From Pelecanus crispus (taxonomy: Eukaryota > Chordata > Aves > Pelecaniformes > Pelecanidae): DNA of 64,000 nucleotides. The notes beneath the pieces were generated by a model. The model worked only from the letters and a program-made list of their open reading frames with translations, was not told the origin of the DNA and did no database searches. Both the position numbers and the translations under genes were made by a program. The DNA lies in NCBI RefSeq assembly GCF_030463565.1, contig NC_134646.1, positions 16,520,001 through 16,584,000 of the forward strand, written 5' to 3'. This document shows positions 36,121 through 59,600 of the stretch, one piece after another. The number at the start of each line of letters is the position of its first letter. Position 1 is the first letter of the stretch.

Positions 36121-39100
36121 TCTTCAGTTGTAACTGTAAAATGACAGATCAAACCGTGGGGTCTACTGAAACTGCAAAATAAAATTAAGAGTTGAGAAAA
36201 GAAGACAGCTCTCAGCTTTCTCCCGGAATAGAAAGTCTGGCATGTTTATCACTCTGTCACCCAAAACAGGCTGCTGAATAGCTATTATTGAGCCTTTTCA
36301 CTTGCAATTAGTAGAACATAGGTTTGGATCAAAAGTGTAAAAGGCTGGCATTTCTGCTTCTGGGAAGACAGTAAAGCAAAGCCGTACTACCACAGCCAGT
36401 AGCACAGCCTTGCTTAAGCCAGGTGGTATTGGAACAACATAAAGTAGCAAGATCCTCAGAGATTGCTTTTGCCACAACACTATTAAATTTTTTTAACCAA
36501 GAGTAAACTCTATCCTAAGTGTAGACATGTAAGTGTCTTTGTATGTGAGAACTTGTCCTCTGGTCAAAGAATATGCAATTTTGCCAGGTCTTGTTTTAGG
36601 CAACGCGGGAAAACCTAATGACATTAAAACTTTTCTTTCTACTTGGTGTTTTATTGTTTACAAGGAAAATCTTGGCAAGACCTTTCAGTCAGTATGCTTC
36701 AGTGACTCTCTAATGCTATGGGAAGCAAGCAAAACTAAGCACGTTCAGCTGAGCATACGGTGGTACCTGCTCTGTTCCCACCGTGGGACTGGACTGCCCA
36801 CCAAGATGCCACAGCCAACTTCAGCTGCTGTGGCCTTGAAGGCAGGAAATCAAGCTAGGAGTCTTTAGGAGGGTTGTAATTGGTGAGTTTAATGCTGCTG
36901 CTGTGTTTTGTGGGGTTTTTTTGTGTGGTTTTTCTTTTTTCCTTCTCGTAGCTCTTCATTTTTCTTACAACTTGGTCTTTGCAGGATTTTCTATCTAGAG
37001 CGTGGAGTGCAAGCCACAAGTTCCTCCTGCTTGCCCCATGTTTTCATACCCATTTCCAGATAGCATGAACTGGTGTGTGAGGATTTCCCTCATTCCCAAC
37101 CCGCATTTCTATTTTTCTAGTAAAACATAAGTGGCTTTGCATAAATTCGTATGAAAATACAGCTATATGATGCTTGGAAATTAAAGTGCACTGTCTAATG
37201 ATAGTGCCCTCAGGCCTTCATTAGGGCTGAGGGCCCTGTTGTGGTATAAGCCTGTACAAACCCTTCTACAGAATGTACATTGACCAAGTCGTCACGATTT
37301 TTAAGAGCAGAAAGTGCAGGAGTAATTGCTCATCATCTTCTTCTTTTTGTTTTTTTTTTTTTTATTTTCTAAAGCTCACAGAAGAAGTAGAACCTACTTT
37401 GGCAAGGAAAGACGATCAAAGTCTGCTTTCTTATATCAGGCCCTGAAGTAATTCATTACTTTGTCTTTCAATTTCCAGACATGGAAAGAGAGATAGCTAC
37501 CCAAATCTTCATGTAACATGCAAGGGGTGGCGGGGGAAGAGCCCTTGAGGGAAACTAGCTGTCATCTGGGCTTGTGTAAGATAACCGAAACCCATCTGGA
37601 TAGAAAATATGCTACTTTGAAAGTACATCAGGTCCTTTGCCTTGGATTAGGTTTTGGGGTTTTTTTATGAAGAAACTTTTTTTAAAAGTAGTTACATTCA
37701 TAAATTGGAGACTTTCTATGTTTGCTAAAATCATTCTCTCTGGAATGTGAAAATAGACCAAAAAAGGAAGCCAAGAAAATCTTTACTCTAGGACAGCATA
37801 CCTGCTAGTTTTCTGAAGAACAGGATGACATGCTGGAGATACAAAGAGTAGAGATCAGTAGCTTTCTTCAAAGGTCACCACTACATTTTCATAAAAGCAT
37901 TTCTTACTTGGTGTGGTTAGTTGGAACATTTATCTGAACAGCCAGGTTGTCTTTGGTCTATCTTCTATGTTTTTGGCATTCTTGGCTCTTAGATGTAATA
38001 GCCCTGTGGGTGAAATTGCCCTGTAGCTGTAATTTCTTTAATACAGTTCCACTTGTTTGGTGCGGGCATACTCTGGGTATTATTTGCATGGTAAAAACAA
38101 GCTACCCAATTCCCAGGCTGTCTTGACAGATACAGGATCTCTTCTTAGCTACAGTTCCACCAACATTCCCAGCCTGGCTTCCAGGTGGTTTTTCTTCTTC
38201 TTCAACCATTACCAGTATCATTACTGTTAGTAGTCATGTATTAACTCTCAACTCCAGGTCCACATTGACACAAAATCTTGGAGCAAAATTTAGCCATGGT
38301 ATAGCCCATAAAACCTTTTAATCTGGTGTTTGAGAAAGTACAGAAATCAAGCTGTCAGATGACTTGTGGTTCTACTCCATTAATTGGTTTTAACCATTTT
38401 AATGAGGTTGAATTTGCAAATCTGTTGCAGTAGCTAAGACAACAGTGTATTTAATAGTATGTTTCCTTTAAATATATGCATCCCTACTGAATAGAAACAA
38501 TGATAATTTTCAAAATCTTACCTTCCACTCTACTGAAGAAGGTAGAGAGGAAGGAAGAAATTCTGTCTGCAAACTGTTAGAGCAGCATCCTGTGGAGATC
38601 TGCACAGCAAAGATGTGCGCTGCTTCATTATTTTATAGCAACAGGTGTCCTGGCTTAACACAGAATAGCTCTCATGCTTTCTCCCCTTCAATTATACCTC
38701 TTCCTGGAGCTGGCAGCTGCAACAGAGATCAGCCTCCTCCCCTGCTGTACTAAGCCTCAGTAATTTGTTATTCCATATGGTTGAGGTCTGCAACCTGACC
38801 AGAAGCTCAGAGCCTTACACAGGGGCGGGGGGAGCAAGAAGGGTATGCATCCCCCTTTACGTTTTGAACTCCTGGCATCCTTCCATACTTGCGAAGGGCC
38901 CAGTCCCTGCTCATGTCTTCACTCCTGAGTGAACAGCATTCAGGTCAACTCCTCTGTGACTCCAGTAGGAGCAGCTAGCCTGCAAAAAAGCCTGTGAGCT
39001 GCAGAGAGATCAGGTTATAGCAGTGAGTGACTGTCTTGGAGTTAGACTAATTGGAGCGCTGTAGTCTCTGTCCCACCTGACCTGGCCTTTCAGGGCTTTT

Positions 39101-40441
39101 CCTCCTAATTTAAAGTTGTCTGTATGCAGGGAGGGTGTGAATTGGGGGCAGCACTCAAAGTGAATTCTGCAATGATATTTTTGAGACTATCTGGGTCTAT
39201 TGATACAACTGTATCAATACCAGTTGTATTCTTTTCCCCCCTTTTCCATGTGTATTTTGAAGAAGTTGGCATTTAATCATTTGAGGTTGAAGTAGTTGGG
39301 CAAAAAGTGTGGGTTTGTGTGAGGGAGAACTGGTAAGAGGAGACTTGTTCTTATTTCGAGTCCTTCTAAACTTCACCAGTGGTTCTGCCCAACAGGAGAA
39401 AACATGCGTATATACCTTGGGAAAATCCGGCACTGTTTTATTTTAATTACAGAAAACATACAGAAAATATCCTGTTCTCCTGCTATTTTAAAATGCTATA
39501 AATCACATCGCTTCCTGTGATGTCATGTGTGTCATTGTTTAATGTGAGGTAGAGGATGGGAAAGGTAGGTGATGTACTTTCTGCACAGATTAACTCCAGA
39601 AAAGTTAATGGTTTGACCTTCATCCATAGGAAAGGAGGAGGTAGGAAAGCTGTGGTTTTAATGCTTGGAAAAGTAAGGAAGAATCATAAAGACAGGAAAG
39701 GGAAAATACTTTTTAACACATGATCTCATTGTTACTTTTTTCACTGGTAATTTATTAGCCCAGCAAATGTTGACTATGACAATCAAATAGTGCTTGACCT
39801 TACTGCAAAAGGACTGCTAGGTTTAACAGAACAAGCTTAATTCTGAGAGATCCTAATATTCAGAGAGATCGGGTTTGACATTTGCCATGATGTGAATTTG
39901 TGATGTCTACCTGAATGTTGAGTAACTTTTTTTTTTTCTTTTTTTTTTTTTTTAATGGCTTTTTCCAGTGACATGTGAGAATGGTTGCATTAGAGGCAAG
40001 GGACAGTCTGCACAGCCGAGGGAGATGCAGCTTCTCCTGGGATATTTTGCAACTGAGAACTTCCATAGAATGGCAGATGAATGTGTTTTGTTTCAGCAAA
40101 TGCCATAATTAGGAACTTTGTCTACTCCTTGTAAAGTGGAGTTGGTTAAAATTTTCACATCTAAACAAATCTACTTAGGGGTGACATCTGCCTCAAATAT
40201 TTGAGATCTGTTGGAATCTCAGTGAAGCTGCTCTAAGAAAGTGAGACATCAGATTAAATCTAAAACCTGCTTCTGACTCTAACAGGCAGTCTTAATTTCG
40301 GGGGCGGTGGGGGCGGTGTTCAGTGTATGTTCAATGAAGATTTTTCTTTTCATGCATTAATGCCACTAGCGGGCAGAAATCTGGTGGCTTCATTTCTCTC
40401 TTAGGCATATGCCAAAAAAAGAATGAGGGAAACCTGCTTTG

Positions 40442-40462
40442 TTTTTTTTTTTTTTTTTTTTT
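40442..40462. repeat. T21 homopolymer
   Basis: An uninterrupted sense-strand T run in intron 2. Confidence 0.9.
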
Positions 40463-41937
40463 AGTTAATCTGTGACTTGCTTTAGGAATAGAGGGTGAGT
40501 TTTGTGTGTGGCATCCTTTTGTATCTGTTTTAAACATGGATCTAGTCCTCAGGCCTGGTCTATGCCTTGAGCGGTGTCCTGGTACTCTCAGACTCCAGGA
40601 CGCTCACCTAAGTATCTGAATGTTTCTGTATAAGCAAGGTGCTGGAAGAGTAAAGATGCCCCAGTGTCTTGGAAGAATCTGTTTGTCTTGGCAAGAATAT
40701 GGGGGTGGGTTTTTTTTTTTTTGCAATTAGTTTGTAGTTCAGCCTTTTGGTGAAGTAGCTGTCTCTGAAACACCTTTCTTAATCTGAGTGATAGTTTTGT
40801 CTGTATAGGCTTGTCATGTATACATGCTCTCATTCCTCTTCTGTGTGCCCACCAGGTCTTGGGGACAGAGCAGGAGTCTCGGGCAGAGAGGGTGGTAGCC
40901 TGGCTTGCTTTTGTTGGTTTTTGTCGTTTTTTGGCACCCTTCCTTGAAGGCTGGCTGTCCTGGAGGATTTCTACCAGTCCTGCTCGCCCATGGAACTGGG
41001 AAATGGAGGTGCTGAAGGGGGGCGGATGTGGAGAGGAAGAACTTTTTAATTTCACTTCCACGACTTTGTGCACAGATCTCCCTCTCCCTGCCCTTGCCTC
41101 TCCTCTTCCCCCATTACCCAACTTCATCTATAACAAGACTAGCTTTTAATCCTTTGAGTAGCTTGGACTTTGCTGTGAGGCATTCAAAGATAGAAGCTGA
41201 GGCACTGGAAGAAGAGCTAATTCTTTTATCTCAGCGTATCTGGTATCATGTTCATATTCCCAGTTAAAAAGACACCTTTGTTTCCCTGCTGGTGAGGAGG
41301 TCTTGGGAGTGTGGTAAGACCAGTAGTTTCTGATGTGTGCTCTGATCCCATAGTAGCATATAGTTGGAGCTCAATTGCTGCTCAGTTGGTTTTTTTGAAC
41401 TACATAATTTTGTTTAAATCACACATTTTGTAAACTGACTTGAAGAGTTAATAACTGTTTTAATAGTAACTTGTAAGAACATAGTCCAGGTTAAAAATAA
41501 AATTACAGCTGTTGAGTCCAGACTGAGTTCAAGGCCTATTAGTATTATCTTCAGAAAAAATGTCTGTCCTTATTAGCAAGGTTTTGGGTTACAAGCCATT
41601 ACGTGATTAGCAAGATCACAAGTGCAGCAAAACGAACTGCATGTCAGCATTGTAACGCGCTTACTTCCCAGCATTTCTTTGTGCGAATAAAACTAAAATG
41701 CAGAATTGCGGTTTGTTCTTGGCTCTTCTGTACTGGTCCTCTGTGAAAACAAGCTCTCATCTGGCAAACCAGGTAGCTAGCATGATTGCTATGAATTCAA
41801 GCTATGCAGTAACGGGTATAAGGAAAAAGAGTTCTTGCTTAGACATGCGCTCCTAGATTTGACTGCCTTGTTTTTAAGATGGATGTGAATATGCCCTAGG
41901 GGAGGAATAATGTGTTTTTTTTCCCTGTATAGCCTAG

Positions 41938-42339
<402 letters not shown>

Positions 42340-43878
42340 TAGTAATACCAAATTATCAGCCAACACTTATGTTCAATAGTGAGCTGAGAGATGTAAGGTA
42401 ATAAAGACTAAGTAATCGCTATTCTGGTAATAATATTGAGGGCTTTAATATTGTGCCTCTTTCAGACACAGTTAAAACATTACAGTAAAACTCTTCTGGA
42501 GCAGGGGGAGGGATTCAAAATGTTTTGGGCACCAGTTCAACAGTTTAGCTCACAAAGCATAGTATTTAATGCACAAGAAGTGTAATGCTACAGATCATCC
42601 TTGCTTAGGAAAGAGATCATCATAAATTCAGCACAAGGCTTTAGTTCTGCAGAAGGATGTTTCTCAAGGGGATCATGCTATTGCTACTTGATAAAATTTC
42701 TTCACATAATGATGTAATTTCAAGAAACAAATACACTTCAACTGAAAAACAGTTCCTTAAGGCCCTGAAAAGAAATCTTCACGGTGTTTTACTTCCTAAA
42801 GTCAAAGAAGTAACAACCTTTCTTTGTTGACTGATGTCCATAGAAAATTCTGTGAAGCTGTCTTTTTTTGGTCTTTGCATGCGGATGGATAAAAATACTG
42901 CAGAAGCAGTCTGTGACAGATTTCTTGATATAAATGCTAGGAGAAGGACTCCATACAAATGCTTACTGATGTTCTGTTTGCATGTTTTCTTTGGGGGCTG
43001 AGGGAGGGCATCTGTAAACAAAGCAGCAGACTTGTGAAAATCTGTTTTCTATTACATGAAATTAACATCCATAGATTTCTGCTGCTGATAGTTGTTTCTC
43101 TTTAAAATTTTTCTCTTGTGTGTGAAGACTACTGAATTTGCAGAGGCAGGAGGGAAGGAAAGAGAGTTTGTATTGGCTTTTCTGAAAAATGTGAAAAGTT
43201 GCTGCAAAACCCACTGCCTTCCCCCCACACTTTCTTTTTTTAATTCAAATATGATTGGTGTGGCTGGGGCTCTTCCAGCAGAGATAAAGGCTTCTCTAAC
43301 AAGGTCTCCCTGAACACTGGCTTGTGGAAGTTCACTTGATCTTTGAGGGAGTTCTGTCCACATGCCTGTAAAGACAGTCAGCAGCTGCAGTGAAGAAATT
43401 GAATTAAAGGAGAGGTCAAGATACTGATGTTCTTGATGCTTAGCTCTGGACAGTTGTCTGTCTTGCACTAATGGGGAAAGAGGAAAATTTTGGAAATATT
43501 TGGAATATTTTGGAAAATACAAAAAAAAGGAGCAAAGCAGTTATCCAGAGATCTTGAAAACTTTCTAGATACAGGCTAATTTGTTGCCTGTGGCCTTACA
43601 ATCTTGTTTCCCTATCTGTGCATCACTAACATCATGTTTGCACACGTGCAAACATTTGAGGCTTAGTAAAACACAAGACTTAAACTCCAGTGTAGACTGT
43701 TAAGCTTTTAATGCAGTCCTGTTGTCATCTCTGTCTTTCTCTGCTGCTCTCTCGTCCAGCTGAGGGTATCCAAGTACAGGAGTTAGCAAGGTACCTGCCA
43801 GCATTAGATGTAAAGCTCTCAACAGAATATCACTGAAACAATAAGCAGTTAATAGTTTTCATTAACATGTGTTATCTT

Positions 43879-43962
43879 AAAAAAAAAAAAAACAAACAAA
43901 ACCAAAACAACCAACAACAAAAAAACCCCCAAAAAACCAAAAAAGCCCCACAAAAACCCAAA
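43879..43962. repeat. A-rich low-complexity tract with interspersed CC/AAC
   Basis: A14 is followed by about 70 bases of A with regularly interspersed C, CC and CCCC. Its reverse complement resembles the GGTTTTTT-type T/G tracts found elsewhere in the window (for example 9452-9490, 27825-27860 and 63116-63170). Confidence 0.85.
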
Positions 43963-44998
43963 ACTTGCAAAGCAGTAGTATGATTCTCCTGCCTTTTGTT
44001 GATGCTAATTTGGTTTTCAGGGGTTTGGAGACCCCTGTGATTATTTGCTGTGGTAGTTTGCAATCCATGCTCTCAGTGATGGAAGTAAATGTGGGATGAG
44101 CAGCAGCCGTGTTCACCAGGGACAATACAGTGGTAATCTAATCTCAGATTGTGCAGCGAAAGCTTGCAGGGATCAGGCAAGGGTTTCTCTCTTTTGCATG
44201 TACCTCTGTGCAATTGATTTGGAGGAGAGTGTCCTCTGGTGTATTGGGAAATGGTGACATTGGCAGCTTCCTGCAGCTTCCAAAAAGCCATTTGGGAAGC
44301 TTTCCCAGAAGTGAAATAGGCAGCTGAAGGGCAATGCGAGTACCTGGCTGGGATGCTTCAAACAGGGCTGCAAGCAGTGTATTAGTGAGTACGGTCATTG
44401 TGCATGGGTTGGTTTTATGCTAGTGATTCAGTCCTGAATGGGGCAGTACAGCCAGTAGGAGACACTGACAGATAAATTCCAGACCCAGACAGCTGATTCT
44501 GTAGAATTTGGGTTCCTGAACACTTTCTACTGTTCCCAGTCTAGGGAAATAGAACTAATACTTCACAATGACAATAATAAGGTCCTGGATATATCTGGGT
44601 TGTTTCCATACTTTGCTGATAGAATCATGTTGGAAACAGAAAAGTTTGAACTGAAATTTTTCTGCTCCAACTTCTGTTCACATTTACCATATTTGATACC
44701 TACTTCTGGCCTGGTCCTGAGACCTCTTTGTGCCTTAAGGTCTATATGGCACTTTCAACCTGCAAAAAACATGGGCTGGAAACATAGCTGAGCTTTCTTT
44801 TGTGCCTTGATGTGGGGGGCGGGGAGTGACTTGGATTTGTTGTAGTTGTGCTTAATATGCACAGTAATTCTTTGCTTTCCTGATTCAAGGCCCATGATTG
44901 CTTTCTCAGATTTCTGGTGGGTAGAAGTTTATAGCTGAGTCAGCCTGGAAGCATTTCCAGGCTAAAACTGTTTATGTGGGTATGTACATATACTTTAA

Positions 44999-54280
<9,282 letters not shown>

Positions 54281-54325
54281 AAGGTCCCAAGCTTCTGCAT
54301 TTTGGAAACAGTTGAGCCTTGCATG

Positions 54326-54333
54326 TACTTGAA
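54326..54333 (+). promoter_or_regulatory. miR-26 seed-match site (8-mer)
   Basis: TACTTGAA is a full complement to miR-26 nucleotides 2-8 with A opposite position 1. It lies 46 bases after the stop codon, in a place favourable for microRNA action. Published work names SMAD1 as a miR-26a target in mammals. Use in this species is inferred. Confidence 0.6.
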
Positions 54334-55523
54334 GGACGTATGAGTCAGACACACACACTTCCCCCCCCACCTTCCCTCCCCGAACTGGCAACAGCTGAAT
54401 AAGAGCCATGAAAATACTTGACTTCAGTGACCAACTGTTGGATGCAGAAAAAAAAAAACAACAAAAAACCCACAACCCTTTGACATACTTTTGGTATCAA
54501 GAATTTTAGTTTACATTGTAACGTACTATTGCAAAGTTGATTTGCAGGGCTTAGTGCAACGGGGACGACTGAGCCAAAACCACAATCTGTCAGACTGAGT
54601 TCCCAAAGGATCTTCCTGTAGCTGGCACTCTGAGATTCTCTTTCTTCCTTACGTTCAGTGCTTGCTGATTTCCCCTGTGTCCTCTGGGGCTAAGAGCCGA
54701 TGTTGGTGAAGTCTGCTTTTTGCAGGCTCTGTGCAGTACATTTTAAAACCATTTGTCTAGTCGATGGTTGCTGTTCTCTTTTAAAGAAAAAAAAAGTCAT
54801 AAGGTTTAATCTCAATAACTGTGTAATAATCTTTGAAATTGTGTCCTGACCATACTGCTGTAAGAATGTTAGGTATGTTTTTTGCTAAATGTATGTACGG
54901 TGTATTTGAAAGTTTAGAAATGAATTAGATTTAGACCATAAAGGAATTGGGAATATTTGAATGGGGGGAGGTGGGTGTGGGAAGGGAAAATGACAACTGA
55001 AATGTAGAATATATTGTAAACATAGCTTGTTAGTTTAAACTGAGGTCTGAGTTTTGCTGTGCATTTCATTCTTATAGTGGCTTCATCTTGTTAATTCTGA
55101 CTATTTTTGCCTCTTCGTTTTCCCCCAAAACAATTGCACAGCTGGTTAATTCTTTTACCCATGAAGAGGACAAAAGGATTAATTCCTGCAGTTTGAAAGC
55201 TGCAGCTCTATGTATTTCAAGACAAAATTGTACAGAGTGCTCTTTAACTATTGAGCAGTTTTATACAGTTTATGTAACAGAAGTAGGCTTTTAATTTTGT
55301 AAGAGAATCTTGTTTTGCCAAACCTAGTAACTGTTAATTGTTTGGAGGACTTCAAAATCCCTGTGTGGGTCTATTTCAAACTTTTAAAAAATATACATAT
55401 TTTAAAGTTTTTTTTTAACTGCTTGGTTTATTTTCTTCTCTTTGATCTTTTATATTCATGTAAGCTGTAGTACTTAAGTACCTTTATTCCAAAACTAGTG
55501 GGTCCTCTTTACTGGAAGTTTTG

Positions 55524-55559
55524 AATAAAACCTGTTGTTACTGCTTACATTTGATTAAA
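55524..55559 (+). terminator. SMAD1: Tandem polyadenylation signals of SMAD1
   Basis: A canonical AATAAA at 55524-55529 and an ATTAAA variant at 55554-55559 are followed by a T/GT-rich stretch (CTTGTCTTGTCC). This is a standard vertebrate 3'-end arrangement. Another AATAAA at 57941-57946 lies 2.4 kb further on and could serve a rarer long 3' UTR, but nothing else supports that. Confidence 0.8.
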
Positions 55560-56268
55560 ACCTTGTCTTGTCCACTTCTTAGTAGATTCTTAACAAACCA
55601 GATAAAGATACGGTCTTGGAGGAGGAACAACTAGAAATGAAGATACGCTGAGCTTAGACAGTTATGATTAGTACAGGTTAGTAACCCTATTAAACTCAGT
55701 ATATGAGATGAGTAGTCTAGAAAGAAAGATTTCTTAACCAGGCAAGATTAGAGTGGATGCAGTAACACTGAAGTATCATAACTGCTTAGTTAAACTTCCT
55801 TGAGATTTCAACATACAATATCTGTATGAGAAGAGATTTTGCTGAGGTTGCTACCATCAGAGGGCTCTCACTGCTCCTTGCCATGGTTGTGGAGCCTTCA
55901 TGCTCCTTTCCCCACACCTCTGCCTTTTCTCTGGAGAGAGGTGAAGGAAGGACTGTCCCTTTGCAGCTGAAAGTGTCTGTCAGGTGCTGGGATGATGGAG
56001 TTCGAGAGACTGGGGGTTGACTGAAGATCCAGTGCCTGTGCCTGGCTATAATGGGCCTCGCAGCACTGACAGGAGCATGAGGGAAAGCTGAGCAACAGAG
56101 ATGAATGTGTGTTCAGCCAGATGTATGCATGTGTATGTCATTGTAATGAGTAATAGCCCTTTTTGGAGGATGAGTCAATCCCATCTATTTTTTTTTTTTT
56201 AAAGTTAATTCCATTGCTTGGTTCAGTATACATTTTTAAAATTAACCCTTCTCCCCCTGCTAAGGAGG

Positions 56269-56286
56269 AAAAAAAAAAAAAAAAAA
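56269..56286. repeat. A18 homopolymer
   Basis: Uninterrupted A run 0.7 kb beyond the SMAD1 polyadenylation signals. Confidence 0.9.
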
Positions 56287-56591
56287 CCTGTAATGTTGCA
56301 AGTTCCCTATTTAGGAGAACTTGATTAGTGACTTCTTTGTATTTGTAAGTTCCAAGAACAAATTTTTTTTTTAATTCAGTTTAACATATATTTTTCATAA
56401 AGAAGCAGTCATAGCATAAATGCAAGACTTAAAAATAAGTAAAATTTAAAGATGACCAAAAAGAGAAAGAATGCTGTTTGCTGTTCAGTCACTGTCTCTG
56501 TTTTTAACATCTCCAGCCCCTGTTACATTAACTCCCAGCTGTTCCCAGCCAATTTCCTTCCTTTTTTTGGAATGAAGCACTGAGGTAGTGA

Positions 56592-56614
56592 TTTTTTTTT
56601 TTTTTTTTTTTTTT
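56592..56614. repeat. T23 homopolymer
   Basis: Uninterrupted T run, about 300 bases from the A18 run in opposite base identity. No related flanking sequence was seen. Confidence 0.9.
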
Positions 56615-59600
56615 AATGGGCGCTGTAACCATCCATCATGCATGTCTTAAGAGTGTTTCTATTTGGAGGTTTTCATATTTGGATGATCCTGTGCAAGTTT
56701 TGGTAAACTTTGAAATAGCTTTGGAGTAAGAAAAGACAGTTCTATATTGTGACCGCTTTTGAATGTTAGCGTCCTGTGTGTTTTGGGCTGTAATGCCTCT
56801 CTGTTTTTCCTAAACAGGGATTAAAATCAGAAAATACTAGCTGCAGTGTCTCAGAAACTTTCAGTAGTAATACTTCTGCAGGGTCCCAGTTTTTGTAAAT
56901 TCCTTCTGTTGTGATTTTTTTCTATGCTGTTGATACTGTTGAAGTGCAGTGTACATAATATTTTCTTTATCTGTTATCCAGCTTTTTGTTTGTCATGAGG
57001 AGACATTAGGTGTAAGGAAAAAGTGGACCTTAATGCAATGGCACAGAGTATCCCAGCTGCACTTTATTAAATAAGCTGAGTGGATTGGAGTAGCACCTGA
57101 GACTAATAGCCAGAAAAATAGGAGGTAGGACAGAAGTTACCTTGGAGGAGGCAACTGTTAGCCTGACGCTCTTGTGAAGACTTTTGGAGCATCTTGGAGA
57201 AGTTTTCTTAGTGACTTGCCTCACTTTGGATAGTTGGCGTCAGAAAGCTGGAAAAGGCACAGGACAAGACAGAAAGAAAAGAGTGTCTTGCTGACCTCTT
57301 GCAAAACAGAGAAATGATGAGAGCTAGAAACTCGGAGAGAGCCTACAGTGTCAACTCTGTAACCAGGTGAGTCCTTGCTGTCTATTTGGTTTTATTTCCC
57401 CATAGTTTCCTGGGTCTAGTCTTCTGAACAACAGGGTTAAACACAGAAGACACTACTTCAAGGTGAAGAGCCAAGATGGTCCCTGTTAAGAGAAACTGAA
57501 AAGTTACAGATAACTGTTTTAGAAAAAGAATTGAGGAAGGGCAGTGAACAGTAGATGTGAATGTGTTTTGAAAGCTGTGCTTTGGCTTTTAAATGCTGGA
57601 AAGAAAATAATTCTCCCCAGGTGGAGATGACTTTTTAACCATTTAAAAGTCTCTGGTGAACCTTTAAAAGACTCGACAAAAGCTAAGAGAGGTAGTCATG
57701 GTTACTTGTGTGGTTTTAGGAAGGTATGGAGAGAAGTAATTCATGTTTTAACATACCCTGTATCAGAATCATGGACCTGATCTTCTAATGCTCACTAGCT
57801 GGTATTGCTATCTAGTTTGATAAAGCCATTCCCTTACAGTAGCAAGAGAAGTAACTTAGTAAGCTATGTTTTCACAACTGTAGTTGCCTTTTTTTCTAGC
57901 CTCAAAGAATGCAGTTCTGTGACTACAGTCGTTTGAAGGCAATAAACCAATGCAGAGATGTCTGAAATTTATATGGCCATTTCTTGGTGTGCCTGTCTCC
58001 TTGATTTTTTCCTTTGTCTTGCCACTTTAACTTTGATCGACATCTTGGAAGTTAGCTGTGTTTTGATGGTCTCTTTATTAATTGCTCCTGGTTCGTTCTG
58101 TTCAGCACACTGTAGCCTCTTATTCTGCTCTTGAGATTCATGATTCATCACTGTGAACCAGCAGTCACCTTTCTCTGGATGCGTGCCTAAATATACAACA
58201 TAACTCTACCATCACCAGTCATGGCAGAGCAATATATTTTTTACACGCATCATCTCACAGTTCATTTTCTTCAAATACATTTGTAATTCTGCGCAGGAGA
58301 GAAGGGAAAATGACTCTTATTTTACTCTGTCCCCTTCTGTCCTTGAGTTAAACAGCTCAAAGAAGAGAGGCACCCTTGTCATGTTACTGTTTTAGGGGAC
58401 GTTCTCTCTTTGTTCCCAAAGTCCCCCCTCCCTGACTTCTATGTTCTTGATAACTTTCCTTATTTTTTTTAACTCTTTGCAAATAGCTTTTTGTCTGATT
58501 CTTTTCTCATACCTGCTGGACACTGTATGTTTCAGTCAGACAAAAAACCTTCTACAGTATGCTTGCCAAAGCCAGGTAAAGAATGATGGGTTGCTGTAGG
58601 CACTGGAAGCCACCCGTAAAGATCTGCATGCTTCACAGGTACCACTTTTCAACCCTTGCTGTCTCAAGTGCGTTTTTGGAAGAGGAAGGTGAAGTGAGAC
58701 AGGTTCATGCTATTGGATTTCACTTTTGCTTGGGATTATTGTTTTAAAAGTTTTTACAATTACTGAGATTCCCTTCCCTCCTCTCTATGGTAGTATGTCA
58801 CCTGGTTTGCATCTGACTGAAATGACAGAAATTGTCAGCCAGAGTGCTCAGGCTTTGTATTTAGCGGTTGTGTTCCCTGACTGCTGCCTTCAGCTTCACA
58901 AGCAAGCCCTGCACTTGTTCTTGTCATCTCTCTCTCCAAACAGGCTCCAGAATAAATAACTTGTGTGGTTTGTAGAATGAAGCTCCTGTACTCTCCGATT
59001 GCCTTGGTGACTTGCTCAGAGGGGAAACCTCTGTGGGACAAATGAAGCTGTGTAGCTGGGACCTGGCTGCTGTTATGTGCAGGCTGGCTGAAGTGGCCCT
59101 TGTTCCCAGGGGCTGCCATCTTCGTGAGGTGCTGTGCCTGTTCCTGTGCCAATGCAGGTCACGCGTCTGTGTGGGGTGGCAAACTGCCACCAGTTCGTCT
59201 GTTCACGTGCTGTGAACTGCTGAGGTGGAAGGCTCTGATTTCCCACTTTTGTTCAGTTTAGTTGAGGTGGCTGACAAGGTGGCTCCTATTTCATTCATCC
59301 CAGCTGTGGGAGATGATGATCTCTTCAGCTGCAACAGCTACCTCTGACAGGGTATATGGTGAATTGGTTTTCGTGAAGCAGTTGCAATGGAGAGACAGCC
59401 TCCTGATCAAGCCTGTTGCAAACACAAAAGTAACTCCAATAAGATTTATAATGTAAGCGTCCCCTGGGCTCGACGGGGGTACAAAGATGAGCAGGTCTAT
59501 TGCAGTGGATGGACAAGATGGGTATAGTTTTCACTCAGGTCTGATAAATGATTTACAGTTAAAAATGGCATGTGGATCCTCAGTGTGTGTTAACTCACCA

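Larger units (their letters stand above)
54281..55575 (+). other. SMAD1: SMAD1 3' UTR
   Basis: About 1.3 kb from the stop codon to the first convincing polyadenylation signals, near the length I expect for vertebrate SMAD1. It contains an 8-mer match to the miR-26 seed (54326-54333), an A11 run followed by CAACAAAAAACCC (54448-54470), and AT-rich sequence towards the end. The exact cleavage site is not visible; a T/GT-rich stretch follows at about 55561-55580. Confidence 0.8.

Noticed and set aside
43052..43522. 156-codon minus-strand open frame in intron 3
   Set aside because: Composition looks random, there is no known motif, and chance frames of this length are expected in 128 kb of two-strand sequence.
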